From DATGFB01 sp032160545 (GTDB lineage Bacteria; Actinomycetota; Actinomycetes; Mycobacteriales; Jatrophihabitantaceae), in contig JAVHVN010000136.1 of assembly GCA_032160545.1 (NCBI GenBank), forward strand, positions 29,098 to 93,097: DNA of 64,000 nucleotides, given 5' to 3'. Positions 18,120 through 27,898 of the stretch are shown in pieces; within the stretch, counting starts at the first letter, position 1, and each line of letters opens with the position of its first letter. The position numbers and the translations under genes were made by a program. A model generated the notes under the pieces. The model had not been told where the DNA came from. It ran no database searches and worked only from the letters and a program-made list of their open reading frames with translations.

Positions 18120-19535
18120 TCAGAGCGGGATGTTGCCGTGCGCTCCCCGCGCGGGCGGAATTGCCGCGAGCGCCTCGGCGAGCGCCGCCCGGGTGTGCGC
18201 CGGTTCGATCAGCTCGTCGACGACGCCGATCTCCATGGCTCGCCCGACGCCACCCGCGATCCGTTCGTGCTCCTCGGCGAGGGCCGCGTGCAGCGCTTCG
18301 CGCTCGCCGGGCGGGGCCGCGGCGAGCTTCTTGCGGTGCAGGATCCCCACGGCGGCCGACGCGCCCATGACGGCGACCTCGGCGCCCGGCCACGCGAAGA
18401 CCCGGTTCGCGCCCAGGGCCCGCGAGTTCATCGCGATGTAGGCGCCGCCGTACGTCTTGCGAGTGACCAGGGTGACCCGCGGGACCACCGATTCGCCGAA
18501 GGCGTGCAGCAGCTTCGCGCCGCGGCGCACGATGCCGTCCCACTCCTGGCCGACGCCGGGCAGGTAGCCCGGGACGTCGACCAGCACGACGAGCGGGATT
18601 CCGAAGGCGTCGCACATCCGCACGAAGCGCGCGGCCTTCTCGGCCGAGGGCGAGTCGAGGCAGCCCCCTAGCCGCAGCGGGTTGTTCGCCAGGACGCCGA
18701 CCGTGCGTCCCGTGAGCCGCCCCAGGCCGGTGACCATGTTCGGTGCGAATTTGGCGTGCAGTTCGAGGAACGAGCCCTCGTCGAGGACGCCCGCGACGAG
18801 CGGGTGCACGTCGTAGGCTCGCTTGAGGTTCTCGGGCAGCAGCGCGCTGAGGTCCTGGTCGTCCCCGACCTGCGACAGCTGGAAGGAGCCCTGCGCCGCG
18901 AGCAGCGTAGTGGCGTGCCGCGCGGTCGCGAGCGCCTCGTCGTCGGTCGCGGTGACGATGTGGACGACCCCGCTGCGGCGCCCGTGCGTGTCGGGGCCGC
19001 CGAGCGACTCCATGTCGACGCTCTCGCCGGTGACCGAGCGCACGACGTCGGGGCCGGTGACGAACACCCGCCCACCGGTCGACATGATCACCAGGTCGGT
19101 GAGCGCCGGGCCGTACGCGGCGCCGCCGGCGGCCGGCCCGAGGACGACCGAGATCTGCGGAACGCGACCGGACGCGCGGATCATCGCCTGGAAGACGAGG
19201 CCCACCGCATGCAGTGCCAGCACGCCCTCGGCGAGCCGCGCACCGCCCGAGTGCCAGAGTCCGATCACCGGGATGCGCTCGCGCACCGCGGCATCGATCG
19301 CGTCGACGATGTGGCGGCACCCCTCGGCCCCCATGGCGCCACCCATTGTGGTGGCGTCGGTGCAGAACGCGGCGACGCGCGTGCCGTCGATCGTCCCGAA
19401 CCCGGCGAACACGCCGCTGTCGTCACGCGGGCGCAGTGGGTGCAGCGAGCCGTCGTCGAACAGCTTCTCCAGCCGCAGCTCGGGGTCGCGCGGGTCGCGG
19501 TCGTCCGCGATCGCAGTCGTGGCGAGCGCCGTCAT
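18120..19535 (-). CDS. accD6: acyl-CoA carboxylase carboxyltransferase beta subunit (AccD6-like)
   Basis: A 471-residue carboxyltransferase that moves CO2 from carboxybiotin to acetyl- or propionyl-CoA, giving malonyl- or methylmalonyl-CoA. Both crotonase-like halves are present: GGAMGAEGCRHIVDAID and SGGARLAEGVLALHAVG, then VDVPGYLPGVGQEWDGIVRRGAKLL and TRKTYGGAYIAMNSRALGAN. It is the last gene of the fab operon, where AccD6 sits in mycobacteria, so its main product is probably malonyl-CoA for FabD. The biotin-carrying alpha subunit must be encoded elsewhere. Start ATG 19535 has GAGAGG upstream; the longer open frame runs into fabF and is not used. Confidence 0.93.
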   Translation of the reverse strand: MTALATTAIADDRDPRDPELRLEKLFDDGSLHPLRPRDDSGVFAGFGTIDGTRVAAFCTDATTMGGAMGAEGCRHIVDAIDAAVRERIPVIGLWHSGGARLAEGVLALHAVGLVFQAMIRASGRVPQISVVLGPAAGGAAYGPALTDLVIMSTGGRVFVTGPDVVRSVTGESVDMESLGGPDTHGRRSGVVHIVTATDDEALATARHATTLLAAQGSFQLSQVGDDQDLSALLPENLKRAYDVHPLVAGVLDEGSFLELHAKFAPNMVTGLGRLTGRTVGVLANNPLRLGGCLDSPSAEKAARFVRMCDAFGIPLVVLVDVPGYLPGVGQEWDGIVRRGAKLLHAFGESVVPRVTLVTRKTYGGAYIAMNSRALGANRVFAWPGAEVAVMGASAAVGILHRKKLAAAPPGEREALHAALAEEHERIAGGVGRAMEIGVVDELIEPAHTRAALAEALAAIPPARGAHGNIPL

Positions 19536-19546
19536 GGGGGTACCTC

Positions 19547-20788
19547 TCAAGCCTTGCGGAACAGCAGAGCCGTGTTGTGGCCGCCGAAGCCGAACGAATC
19601 GTTCAGTGCCGCGGGTACCCGCATGTGTCTCGCCTCGCGCGGCACGTCGACCCGGACCTCGTCGTCGGGGTCGTCCAGGTTGATCGTCGGCGGGACGACG
19701 TCGTTCGCGATCGACAGCACGGTGCCGATTGCCTCGATGGCGCCCGCGGCTCCGAGCAGGTGACCGGTCATCGACTTGGTGGCGGTCACCACCGTTTCGG
19801 GGCCGAGCAGCTCGGCGATCCACCTGGCTTCGGGGCCGTCGCCGGTCGGCGTCGACGTGGCGTGCGCGTTCACGTGCACGACGTCGTCGGGCGAGACGCC
19901 GGAGCGCTCGATCGCTGTCTTCGCGGCGCGACGCTGACCGCTGCCCTCAGGGTCGGGCGCCACGATGTCGTACGAGTCGGCGGTGATCCCCGCGCCGGCC
20001 AGCACCGCGTACGGCGTGCGGCCGCGTGCCGCCGCCGAGGATGCCCGCTCGAGGACGAGCACGCCCGAGCCTTCGCCGAGCACGAAGCCGTCCCGTCCCT
20101 TGTCGAAGGGGCGCGAGGCACGCAGCGGCTCGTCGTTGCGCGTCGACATGGCGCGCATCTGGGCGAACCCCGCGATGTTCAGCGGGTGGATGCACGCCTC
20201 GGTACCGCCGACCACGACGACGTCGGCACGGCCGAGCTGGATCAGATCCAGGCCGTACGCGATCGCCTCGGAGCCGGACGCGCACGCGCTGACCGTCGTG
20301 TGGACGCCGGCGCGCGCCCCGACCTCGAGACCGACATAGGCCGCCGGCCCGTTCGGCATGTTCATCGGGATCATCAGCGGCGACACCCGCCCGGGGCCCT
20401 TCTCGAGCAGGATGTCGTACTGCGCCAGCAGGCTGGTGACGCCGCCGATGCCGGTGCCGATGACGACCGCGACCCGGGCCGGGTCGAGGCCGTTCTCGTC
20501 GGAGTGGCCGGTGAAGCCGGCATCGGCCCACGCCTCACGTGCCGCGACCAGCGCCGCCTGCTCGCTGCGGTCGAGCCGCCGGGCCTGCACTCGCGACAGG
20601 ACCTCGCCAGGATCCACGGCCATGGGTGCGGCGATGCGCACCGGCAGGTCGGCGGCCCAGTCGTCGGTCAGCGCCACGACACCGGACCGGCCCGCGAGCA
20701 GGCCGGCCCAGTACGTCGGGACGTCGCCGCCGAGAGGCGTGGTCGCACCGAGGCCGGTGACGACGACCTCGTCGGCGGAGGCAGGCAT
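19547..20788 (-). CDS. fabF: beta-ketoacyl-ACP synthase II (FabF/KasA-like)
   Basis: A 413-residue condensing enzyme that extends acyl-ACP with malonyl-ACP. The catalytic triad is visible: Cys in SACASGSEA, His in NAHATSTPTGD, and His in TKSMTGHLLGAAG. GIGGVTSLLAQYD and the C-terminal SFGFGGHNTALLF fit KAS II proteins. It lies between acpP and accD in the fatty-acid operon. Only one KAS II is present here, unlike the kasA-kasB pair of M. tuberculosis. Confidence 0.96.
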   Translation of the reverse strand: MPASADEVVVTGLGATTPLGGDVPTYWAGLLAGRSGVVALTDDWAADLPVRIAAPMAVDPGEVLSRVQARRLDRSEQAALVAAREAWADAGFTGHSDENGLDPARVAVVIGTGIGGVTSLLAQYDILLEKGPGRVSPLMIPMNMPNGPAAYVGLEVGARAGVHTTVSACASGSEAIAYGLDLIQLGRADVVVVGGTEACIHPLNIAGFAQMRAMSTRNDEPLRASRPFDKGRDGFVLGEGSGVLVLERASSAAARGRTPYAVLAGAGITADSYDIVAPDPEGSGQRRAAKTAIERSGVSPDDVVHVNAHATSTPTGDGPEARWIAELLGPETVVTATKSMTGHLLGAAGAIEAIGTVLSIANDVVPPTINLDDPDDEVRVDVPREARHMRVPAALNDSFGFGGHNTALLFRKA

Positions 20789-20813
20789 GGTGGTACTCCT
20801 TCGAGGGACGGAC

Positions 20814-21059
20814 TCAGACGGCGTTGTTCTGGATGTAGGCGACGGCGTCGCCCACGGTCTTGAGCTTGGGCAGCTCGTCGTCGGGGATCTTGACGCCGAA
20901 CTTCTCCTCGGCGGCCATCGCGACCTCGACCATCGACAGCGAGTCGACGTCCAGGTCGTCGGTGAAGGTCTTGTCGTCCGTCACGTCGGCGGGTGAGACG
21001 TCGGCGACCTCTTCGAGGATGGAGGCGAGTCCGGTGCGGATCTCGTCGGCATCAGCCAC
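20814..21059 (-). CDS. acpP: acyl carrier protein
   Basis: An 81-residue acidic helical protein. The motif DLDVDSLSMVEVAMAAEE carries the Ser that receives 4'-phosphopantetheine. It shuttles acyl chains between FabD, FabH and FabF. The GTG start at 21059 follows AAAGGAA; the same frame stays open far upstream through fabH in a shadow reading, which is ignored. Placement between fabH and fabF matches Streptomyces fabD-fabH-acpP-fabF. Confidence 0.95.
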   Translation of the reverse strand: MADADEIRTGLASILEEVADVSPADVTDDKTFTDDLDVDSLSMVEVAMAAEEKFGVKIPDDELPKLKTVGDAVAYIQNNAV

Positions 21060-21115
21060 GGGATCGTTCCTTTCGGTGTGAGTCGACGCCGCCCGGCCGG
21101 GCGGCGGGTCTGACG

Positions 21116-22081
21116 TTACGGAGCGAGCACTACCTGCCCGGCGTAGGCGAGCCCGGAGCCGAACCCCAGCAGCAGCACCGGAGCCCCCGACGGGATCTCG
21201 CCGCGCTCGACCATGCGCGAGAGCGCGAGCGGGATCGTCGCCGCCGAGGTGTTGCCCGAGGTGACGATGTCGCGCGCGACGATCGCATCGGGGACGCCGA
21301 GCCGCTTGGCGATGGCGTCGATGATGCGCAGGTTGGCCTGGTGCGGGACGAACGCGGCGAGCTGATCGGGCGTGACGCCGGCTCGCTCGCAGGCCTCCAG
21401 CCCGACCGGCGCCATCCTCGAGGTGGCCCAGCGGTACACCGCCTGCCCCTCCTGGCTGAACAAGCGGGTGTCCTCGTTGATCACCACCACGTCGCTCTGC
21501 GCGCCGTCGCTGCCCCACACCACCGGGCCGAAGCCGGCGACGTCGGACGCACCGACGACCGCGGCCCCGGCGCCGTCGGCGAGGATCACGCAGGTCGAGC
21601 GATCGGTGTAGTCCAGCCACCCGGAGAACCGCTCCGACGCGACGACGAGCACGTTCCTGGCCTGGCCGGTGCGGACCGCGGCGGAGGCGGTGTTGAGGGC
21701 GTACACGAATCCCGAGCACCCCGAGTTGACGTCGAACGCGCCCGGCGCGTCGATGCCGAGGCGGGCGGCCAGCGCCGGCGCGGCAGCGGGGACCGGCGTC
21801 GGCATCGTGCACGTGGCAACGAGCACGAGGTCGACGTCGTCGACGCTGACGCCACTGGCCGCGAGCGCCTTGCTCCCGGCCGCCTCGGCCATGTCGACGA
21901 CCGTCTCGTCGGCGTCGGCGTAGCGGCGCTCCGCGATGCCGACCCGGCTGCGCACCCACTCATCGTCGGTGTCGACGCCCATCGCGACGAGGTCGGCGTT
22001 GGTGATCACCCGAGCGGGGCGGTAGTGACCGAGGCCGAGGATGCGGGTGCCGGCCGTGCCGGCCGGTTGTGACAGCGCCAT
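21116..22081 (-). CDS. fabH: beta-ketoacyl-ACP synthase III (FabH)
   Basis: A 321-residue enzyme that starts fatty-acid synthesis by condensing an acyl-CoA primer with malonyl-ACP. The triad is clear: Cys in VNSGCSGFVYAL, His in VPHQANLRI, and Asn in SGNTSAATIPLA. Its presence in the operon follows the Streptomyces order. In M. tuberculosis fabH is not in the fabD-acpM-kasA cluster, so this is one sign of a non-mycobacterial lineage. Primer choice (branched or straight) cannot be read from sequence. Confidence 0.96.
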   Translation of the reverse strand: MALSQPAGTAGTRILGLGHYRPARVITNADLVAMGVDTDDEWVRSRVGIAERRYADADETVVDMAEAAGSKALAASGVSVDDVDLVLVATCTMPTPVPAAAPALAARLGIDAPGAFDVNSGCSGFVYALNTASAAVRTGQARNVLVVASERFSGWLDYTDRSTCVILADGAGAAVVGASDVAGFGPVVWGSDGAQSDVVVINEDTRLFSQEGQAVYRWATSRMAPVGLEACERAGVTPDQLAAFVPHQANLRIIDAIAKRLGVPDAIVARDIVTSGNTSAATIPLALSRMVERGEIPSGAPVLLLGFGSGLAYAGQVVLAP

Positions 22082-22084
22082 GGC

Positions 22085-23257
22085 CTACAGGTCCGCGCCG
22101 TGCGCGATGCGAGCGACCGGCAGGCCGGCGGCGACGATGTCGTCGTTGCTGCGCAACCACTCGATCAGGACTCCGGCGTGCGGCGCCACGATCACGTGTT
22201 CGTCCCGGTTGGTGCGCACCGCGCCCAGCTTGGTGCCGCGGGCGACCTCGGTGCCCTCGTCGAGTCCCTCGGCGCGCGTGAACGAACCCTTGGCCGGCGT
22301 GCTGACCACCCAGAAGTCGAGGAAGTGTTCACCCTGTCCGTGAGCCGGGCGACTCTCGATGAGGGTGCGGGCAGTGTGGAGGTCGTCGGGGGTCTTGACG
22401 GCGAGCAGTTCGGCGCCGGGCAGCTCGCGCTTCGCGATCCCGGTGAGGGTGCCCGCGGGTGCGAGTTCGAGCGCAGCGCTGACACCCAGGTCGGCGCAGG
22501 TGCGCATGCACAGGTCCCACCGCACCGGCAGGGTCACCTGCGCGACCAGCCGGGCCAGCAACTGGTCACCGGAGGTGACTGCCGAACCGTCGGCGTTGGA
22601 CAGCAGGATCGGCCGGGGCTCACGCACCTCGACGCTCGCGGCGTACGCCGCGAGCGCGGCTTCGGCCGGGGCCATGAAGTGAGTGTGGAATGCGCCGGCG
22701 ACGGGGAGCGGCCGGACGCGAGCGCCCGCGGGCGGGTTGGCCGCGAGTTCGGCGAGTGCCTCCAGCGCGCCGGCGGCAACGACCTGGCCGGCTCCGTTGC
22801 GGTTGGCCGGTGTCAGACCGGCAGCCTCGATGGCGGCCGCCACCGCGTCGGGGTCGCCGCCCAGGACCGCTGACATGCCGGTCGGGACGAGCGCGCATGC
22901 GGCGGCCATCTCCGCGCCACGCCGCCCGGCAAGGGCGACCGCGGCACGACCGCTCAGCGCACCCGACACCGCGGCGGCGGTGAGCTCGCCGACGCTGTGC
23001 CCGGCGACCACGCGTTCGTCGGCGGTGTCCAGCCCGAGCTGCCCCGCCACGATGACTCCGAGAGCGACGATCAGCGGCTGGGTGACGGTCGTGTCCCTGA
23101 TCTCGTCGGCACCGGCGGTCGTGCCGAGCCGCGCGAGGTCGAGGCCGCAGGCCTCGCTGAACTCGTCCACCTGTTCGGCCACGCCAGGCAGCTCGAGCCA
23201 GGGCGCCAGCATGCCCGGCGTCTGCGCGCCCTGCCCAGGAGCTAGTACGGCGATCAC
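22085..23257 (-). CDS. fabD: malonyl-CoA:ACP transacylase FabD with C-terminal biotinyl/lipoyl-like domain
   Basis: Residues 1-302 are a normal malonyl-CoA:ACP transacylase: APGQGAQ near the start, GHSVGE with Ser88, and His191 in GAFHTHFM. FabD usually ends near there. Here about 88 more residues follow, and 317-386 resemble a biotinyl/lipoyl hammerhead (STPAKGSFTRAEGLDEG..., then VIVAPHAGVLIEWLRSNDDI). The place of the biotinylated EAMKM reads RTNRDE, so there is no acceptor Lys. GTG at 23257 gives the usual N-terminus. It is the first gene of the operon, directly after the fasR-like gene. The added domain's role is unknown. Confidence 0.93.
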   Translation of the reverse strand: MIAVLAPGQGAQTPGMLAPWLELPGVAEQVDEFSEACGLDLARLGTTAGADEIRDTTVTQPLIVALGVIVAGQLGLDTADERVVAGHSVGELTAAAVSGALSGRAAVALAGRRGAEMAAACALVPTGMSAVLGGDPDAVAAAIEAAGLTPANRNGAGQVVAAGALEALAELAANPPAGARVRPLPVAGAFHTHFMAPAEAALAAYAASVEVREPRPILLSNADGSAVTSGDQLLARLVAQVTLPVRWDLCMRTCADLGVSAALELAPAGTLTGIAKRELPGAELLAVKTPDDLHTARTLIESRPAHGQGEHFLDFWVVSTPAKGSFTRAEGLDEGTEVARGTKLGAVRTNRDEHVIVAPHAGVLIEWLRSNDDIVAAGLPVARIAHGADL

Positions 23258-23324
23258 AGTGCCAACACTCCCTGGTGCCGGGCTTGCAGGGCGAGCACGA
23301 CGCGGACAGGGTTTGCCGGCGTGT

Positions 23325-23343
23325 CTTGTCGAGATCCTACAAA
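23325..23343. promoter_or_regulatory. inverted repeat in the fasR-fabD gap, possible operator
   Basis: The plus strand reads CTTGT-N9-ACAAA in the 130-base gap between the regulator and fabD. FasR of Streptomyces binds fabD-upstream sites with TTTTGT/AACAAA-like repeats (recalled), which this partly resembles. No clear -35/-10 is assigned; the function is a guess. Confidence 0.3.
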
Positions 23344-23388
23344 CTGCGACCCCCGATGTCCCGGTTCCGTGGGGGACGCATTGTCGGC

Positions 23389-24546
23389 TCAACCCAACGG
23401 ATCGAGCCTGCCCAGGACGAGTGCGACCCGCAGCGTGAACGCGCCGCGGGCTTCGGTGGGGCTCTCGCCGCAGATCTCGGCGACCCGGCGCATCCGGTAC
23501 CGGACCGTGTTGGCGTGCACGAACAGCGCCCGGGCGGTGGATTCGAGGGCGGCGCCCGCGTCGAGGAACGCGCTCAGGGTGTCGACGAGCACGTCACCGG
23601 ACTTGCACAGCGGCTGGTACACCGAGGTGATCAGCTCGTCCCGCGCCTCAGCGTCGCCCGCGAGGGCGCGCTCGGGCAGCAGCGCGTCGGCGGAGACCGG
23701 CCGAGGCGCGCCGGGCCACGCCGGCGCGACCCGCAGGCCACTCAGCGCAGCGCGCATCACCGTGCTCGCCTCGGCGATGTCGCTGGCGGCCGGGCCGATC
23801 ACCACGGGACCGTCGGCGAAGACCGGCAGCAGGTGCGCTGCCGCGGCCGCTGGATCGGCGGCGCCGCCGAACACGATGACCAGGCGCGAGCCGTGGACGC
23901 CGGCCATCGCGTCGAGACCGAGCCGCCGGGTGGCCGCGTGCACCTCGTCGAGCACCTCCCGTCGAGGGCGCGACGGCGCGCAACCGACGACCGCTCCGAC
24001 GGGGCCTGAGGCCTGCCAGCCGAGCGCTGCGATCTGGCTGGGCAGCGGGTCGCCGATCTCGGTGCCGCGCACCACGCTGTCGATGATCAGCGCCTCGAGG
24101 CGGTCGTCCCACGCGCCGCGCGTCTCGGCTGCGCTCGCGTAGACGCGGGCGGCGGCGAAGGCGATCTCGCGACTGAAGCGCAGCAGCTCCTCGCGCACCA
24201 GCTCGTGGTCCGCGCCGGCCAGCAGCGGCAGGTTCTCCTCTGCCACGGCGATGCTCTCGCGGATGAGTTCGACGGTCTGCTGCAACGACACCGAGCGCGC
24301 CATTGCCTGCGGGGCCGCGGCGAACATCTCCCCGGTCAGGCGCAGGACGTCGTCGGGCGAGCGCAGCCAGTCGACGAAGCTCTGCAGCCCGGCCTGTGCC
24401 ACGAACATGACCCACGAGCGTTGATCGGCGGGCAGCTCGCGAAACCACGGCAGCCCTTCGTCCATGCGTGCCACGCTCTGGGTGGCGAGCCGGCCGGTGG
24501 CCTGCTCGATGCGACGGATCGTCTCGTCGCTCAAGCCCGGCTTCAC
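23389..24546 (-). CDS. fasR: PucR-type transcriptional regulator of fatty-acid synthesis (FasR-like)
   Basis: A 385-residue regulator with a C-terminal PucR helix-turn-helix. DTLSAFLDAGAALESTARAL and FVHANTVRYRMRRVAEICG are the HTH_30-type motif. The central part resembles a GGDEF-like/CdaR sensor region. It sits just upstream of fabD in the same direction, as FasR (SCO2386) does in Streptomyces and Rv2242 in M. tuberculosis, so it likely activates the fab operon. GTG at 24546 is preferred to an earlier codon that would overlap the divergent PHP gene. The ligand is unknown, perhaps an acyl-CoA or acyl-ACP. Confidence 0.85.
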   Translation of the reverse strand: MKPGLSDETIRRIEQATGRLATQSVARMDEGLPWFRELPADQRSWVMFVAQAGLQSFVDWLRSPDDVLRLTGEMFAAAPQAMARSVSLQQTVELIRESIAVAEENLPLLAGADHELVREELLRFSREIAFAAARVYASAAETRGAWDDRLEALIIDSVVRGTEIGDPLPSQIAALGWQASGPVGAVVGCAPSRPRREVLDEVHAATRRLGLDAMAGVHGSRLVIVFGGAADPAAAAAHLLPVFADGPVVIGPAASDIAEASTVMRAALSGLRVAPAWPGAPRPVSADALLPERALAGDAEARDELITSVYQPLCKSGDVLVDTLSAFLDAGAALESTARALFVHANTVRYRMRRVAEICGESPTEARGAFTLRVALVLGRLDPLG

Positions 24547-24586
24547 ACGATCAGACTCCCACGCAGGGCGTCGATACGGTGACAGC

Positions 24587-25624
24587 GTGCCCCCTCGCGA
24601 CCCCGTGGCCGACCTGCGCCGCATCGCCTACCTGCTCGAGCGTGCGCGCGAACCGACGTACCGGGTGAAGGCGTTCCGCACGGCCGCGAAGGTCGTGTCG
24701 GAGTTGCCCCCGCACGAGTTCGCCGGGCGAGCCGCGGCCGGAACGCTGACGAAGCTCACCGGCATCGGCGAGGTCACGGCGCGGTGCGTGACGGAATCAC
24801 TCGCGGGCGAGGAGCCGGTCTACCTGCGGCGGCTCGAGGCAACCGAGCAGACGCCGCTCGACGAGGCGACCGCGGCGCTGCGCGAACTGCTGCGCGGCGA
24901 CTGTCACACCCACTCCGACTGGTCCGACGGAGGGTCACCGATCCGCGAGATGGCCGAGGCCGCGCGCGGCCTGGGCCACGAGTACGTCGTCCTGACCGAC
25001 CACTCGCCGCGACTGACCGTGGCGAACGGCCTGTCGGCCGAGCGGCTCGAGCGCCAGCTCGATGTCGTCGCCGAGCTCAACGACGAGCTGGCACCGTTCC
25101 GGATCCTCACCGGCATCGAGGTGGACATCCTCGAGGACGGCTCGCTCGACCAGCAGCCGTCCCTCCTCGCGCGCCTGGACGTTGTTGTCGCGAGCGTGCA
25201 CAGCAAGCTGCGGATGCCCGCCGACGAGATGACGCCCCGCATGGTCGCGGCGATCGCGAACCCGTACACCGACATCCTTGGCCACTGCACGGGCCGGCTG
25301 GTGACCGGCGGTCGCGGGACGCGCCCGGCCTCCGAGTTCGACCCCGAGCTGGTCTTCGCGGCGTGCGCGCAGTTCGGCGTGGCGGTCGAGATCAACTCGC
25401 GCCCCGAACGGCTCGACCCGCCGAAACGGCTGTTACGCCTCGCCGTCGAGGCGGGGTGCCTGGTCGCGATCGACACCGACGCCCACGCGCCGGGGCAACT
25501 GGACTGGCAGCCCTACGGCTGCGAACGCGCGGCTCGCTGCGGCGTCGACCCGGGCTCCATCGTGAACGGCTGGGCGGCAGAGCAGCTGCTCGCCTGGGCC
25601 GCGGACCACGGCGTTCGCCCGTGA
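24587..25624 (+). CDS. PHP-domain protein with helix-hairpin-helix, PolX-like without polymerase domain
   Basis: A 345-residue protein. The N-terminal part (1-100) has helix-hairpin-helix character (LTKLTGIGEVTARCVTESL). The PHP phosphoesterase domain follows, with metal-binding motifs DCHTHSDWSDGG, LTDHSPR, SVHSKLRM, GHCTGR and DTDAHAPG. In PolX DNA polymerases PHP is C-terminal to a polymerase domain; here no polymerase palm is seen, so it is a stand-alone nuclease/phosphatase type. A DNA repair role is plausible. The next gene's GTG overlaps its stop. Confidence 0.82.
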   Translation: MPPRDPVADLRRIAYLLERAREPTYRVKAFRTAAKVVSELPPHEFAGRAAAGTLTKLTGIGEVTARCVTESLAGEEPVYLRRLEATEQTPLDEATAALRELLRGDCHTHSDWSDGGSPIREMAEAARGLGHEYVVLTDHSPRLTVANGLSAERLERQLDVVAELNDELAPFRILTGIEVDILEDGSLDQQPSLLARLDVVVASVHSKLRMPADEMTPRMVAAIANPYTDILGHCTGRLVTGGRGTRPASEFDPELVFAACAQFGVAVEINSRPERLDPPKRLLRLAVEAGCLVAIDTDAHAPGQLDWQPYGCERAARCGVDPGSIVNGWAAEQLLAWAADHGVRP

Positions 25625-26183
25625 TCGAGGTGCGTCGTGCGGCGGACCGGCTGCGCACCGAACGCGAGGGCATCGTCAGCAGGCACAGCTTCTCGGCCGG
25701 CGCCCACTACGACCCCGACAACATCGCGTTCGGGCCGGTCATCGGCGTCGACGAGCACCGGCTGGCCGGCGGGGCGGGGTTCGAGCGGCACGCCCACACC
25801 GGCGTGATCATCATCAGCTGGGTTCTGGACGGCGCCCTGTTGCACCAGGACGCCGCAGGCAGCCGGACGATCGGCCCCGGCGAGACGCTGCGGCAGGACG
25901 CGTCGCAGGGCATCGAGCACGTCGAGCGCAATGCCTCGGACGCCGAACCGCTGCGGTTCGTGCAGACGACGCTGCTCTCGAGCGGCCCGAAGCCGGGCTT
26001 CGCGGTCGTGCGGCGTGCCGCGCGAGAACGCCTGCCGGTCGTCCCCCTCATGCACTTGTACGTCGCGCGCGGCGCCTTCTCGCTCAGCGGGCGTGAGGTC
26101 ACCGAGGGGGACTCCGCCCGAATCCGCAGCCAGGTGGTGACGGCAACAGGCAACGGCGAACTGCTGATGGTTACGTTCGAACC

Positions 26184-26187
<4 letters not shown>
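25621..26187 (+). CDS. pirin-like cupin protein
   Basis: A 188-residue bicupin-like protein. SRHSFSAGAHYDPDNIAFGPV and GAGFERHAHTGVIIISWVLDG are pirin N-terminal features, with His residues that could bind iron. Pirin relatives include quercetin dioxygenases and redox-linked regulators; no substrate can be named. GTG 25621 overlaps the stop of the PHP gene and its own stop overlaps the ATG of the aldo/keto reductase, so the three genes form one operon. Confidence 0.82.
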
Positions 26188-27143
<956 letters not shown>

Positions 27144-27167
27144 TGGCCGAAAACCGCTAATCAGCCC

Positions 27168-27194
27168 TTGGCACTCATGGGTCGTGAGTGCTAA
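27168..27194. promoter_or_regulatory. CIRCE operator (HrcA binding site) upstream of hsp20
   Basis: TTGGCACTC-N9-GAGTGCTAA matches the CIRCE consensus TTAGCACTC-N9-GAGTGCTAA with one mismatch and the exact 9-bp spacer. It lies 67 bases before the hsp20 start, where HrcA repression is expected. HrcA is not encoded in this window. Confidence 0.93.
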
Positions 27195-27261
27195 AACATC
27201 GGTATGCACGGTGTGCCGCCCGTCGAGGTGGCGGGCGGCGGACAGCGAGGAGGTGAGAGCC

Positions 27262-27726
27262 GTGCTTCGCTTCGACCCGTTCCGGTCCATGTCCGACCTC
27301 GACCGGGTGGCCGAGCAACTGCTCGGTGTGCCGACCGGCTCGGCGCGGGTGCCGAGATTCATGCCGATGGACCTCTACCGGTCCGGTGACCACTACGTCC
27401 TGCATGCGGACCTGCCCGGCGTCGACCCGGGATCGGTCGACCTCGGTGTCGAGAACGGCACCCTGACGATCAAGGCCGAGCGCAGCGGCCGGACCGAAGA
27501 GGGCGTGCAGTGGCTCGCGAGCGAGCGGTTCACCGGCGCCTACCTGCGCCAGATCTCGCTCGGTGAGAACGTCGACACCGACGCGATCTCGGCGACCTAC
27601 AACAACGGCGTGCTGACCGTGACGATCCCGGTCGCCGAGCGGGCCAAGCCGCGGCGCATCGAGGTGACTGCCGAGTCGGCGGCGCAGACGATCGACGCCG
27701 GCCGTCAGGCCGAGATCACCGCCTGA
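27262..27726 (+). CDS. Hsp20 family small heat-shock protein
   Basis: A 154-residue alpha-crystallin-type chaperone. The core domain runs from MPMDLYRSGDHYVLHADLPG to NNGVLTVTIPVAERAKPRRI. The N-terminus MLRFDPFRSMSDLDRVAEQL fits Hsp20/HspX-like proteins. It binds unfolding proteins without ATP. GTG at 27262 follows GAGGAGG. The upstream CIRCE element implies HrcA control. A strong hairpin ends the gene. Confidence 0.93.
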   Translation: MLRFDPFRSMSDLDRVAEQLLGVPTGSARVPRFMPMDLYRSGDHYVLHADLPGVDPGSVDLGVENGTLTIKAERSGRTEEGVQWLASERFTGAYLRQISLGENVDTDAISATYNNGVLTVTIPVAERAKPRRIEVTAESAAQTIDAGRQAEITA

Positions 27727-27743
27727 ACTCGGAGGCCGCGGAC

Positions 27744-27787
27744 GTGGGGTCCGATCCCTTGCGCGGTCGCGCAGGGTCGGCCCCCAC
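27744..27787 (+). terminator. long hairpin terminator after hsp20
   Basis: GTGGGG-tCCGA-tCCc at the left pairs with gGGTCGG-cCCCCAC at the right, with TGCGCG/CGCGCA between them, leaving a small central loop. The stem is about 18 bp with a few mismatches, 20 bases after the stop. It lacks a T tract. It could also end transcription of the convergent mhuD-like gene. Confidence 0.65.
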
Positions 27788-27898
27788 GCCGGCGGTCGGC
27801 GCGTGGTCGGGCCGGCGGCGGCAGCCAGGCGTCCGGCGGCAGTGGCGGATGGCCGGTGTGCCTATCACGGCCGAGCGCACGGTGTCGTGCGGGTGCGC

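Noticed and set aside
22085..22351. FabD tail as a working biotin carrier
   Set aside because: No Lys is in the position of the biotinylated Lys (RTNRDE), so biotinylation is not expected.
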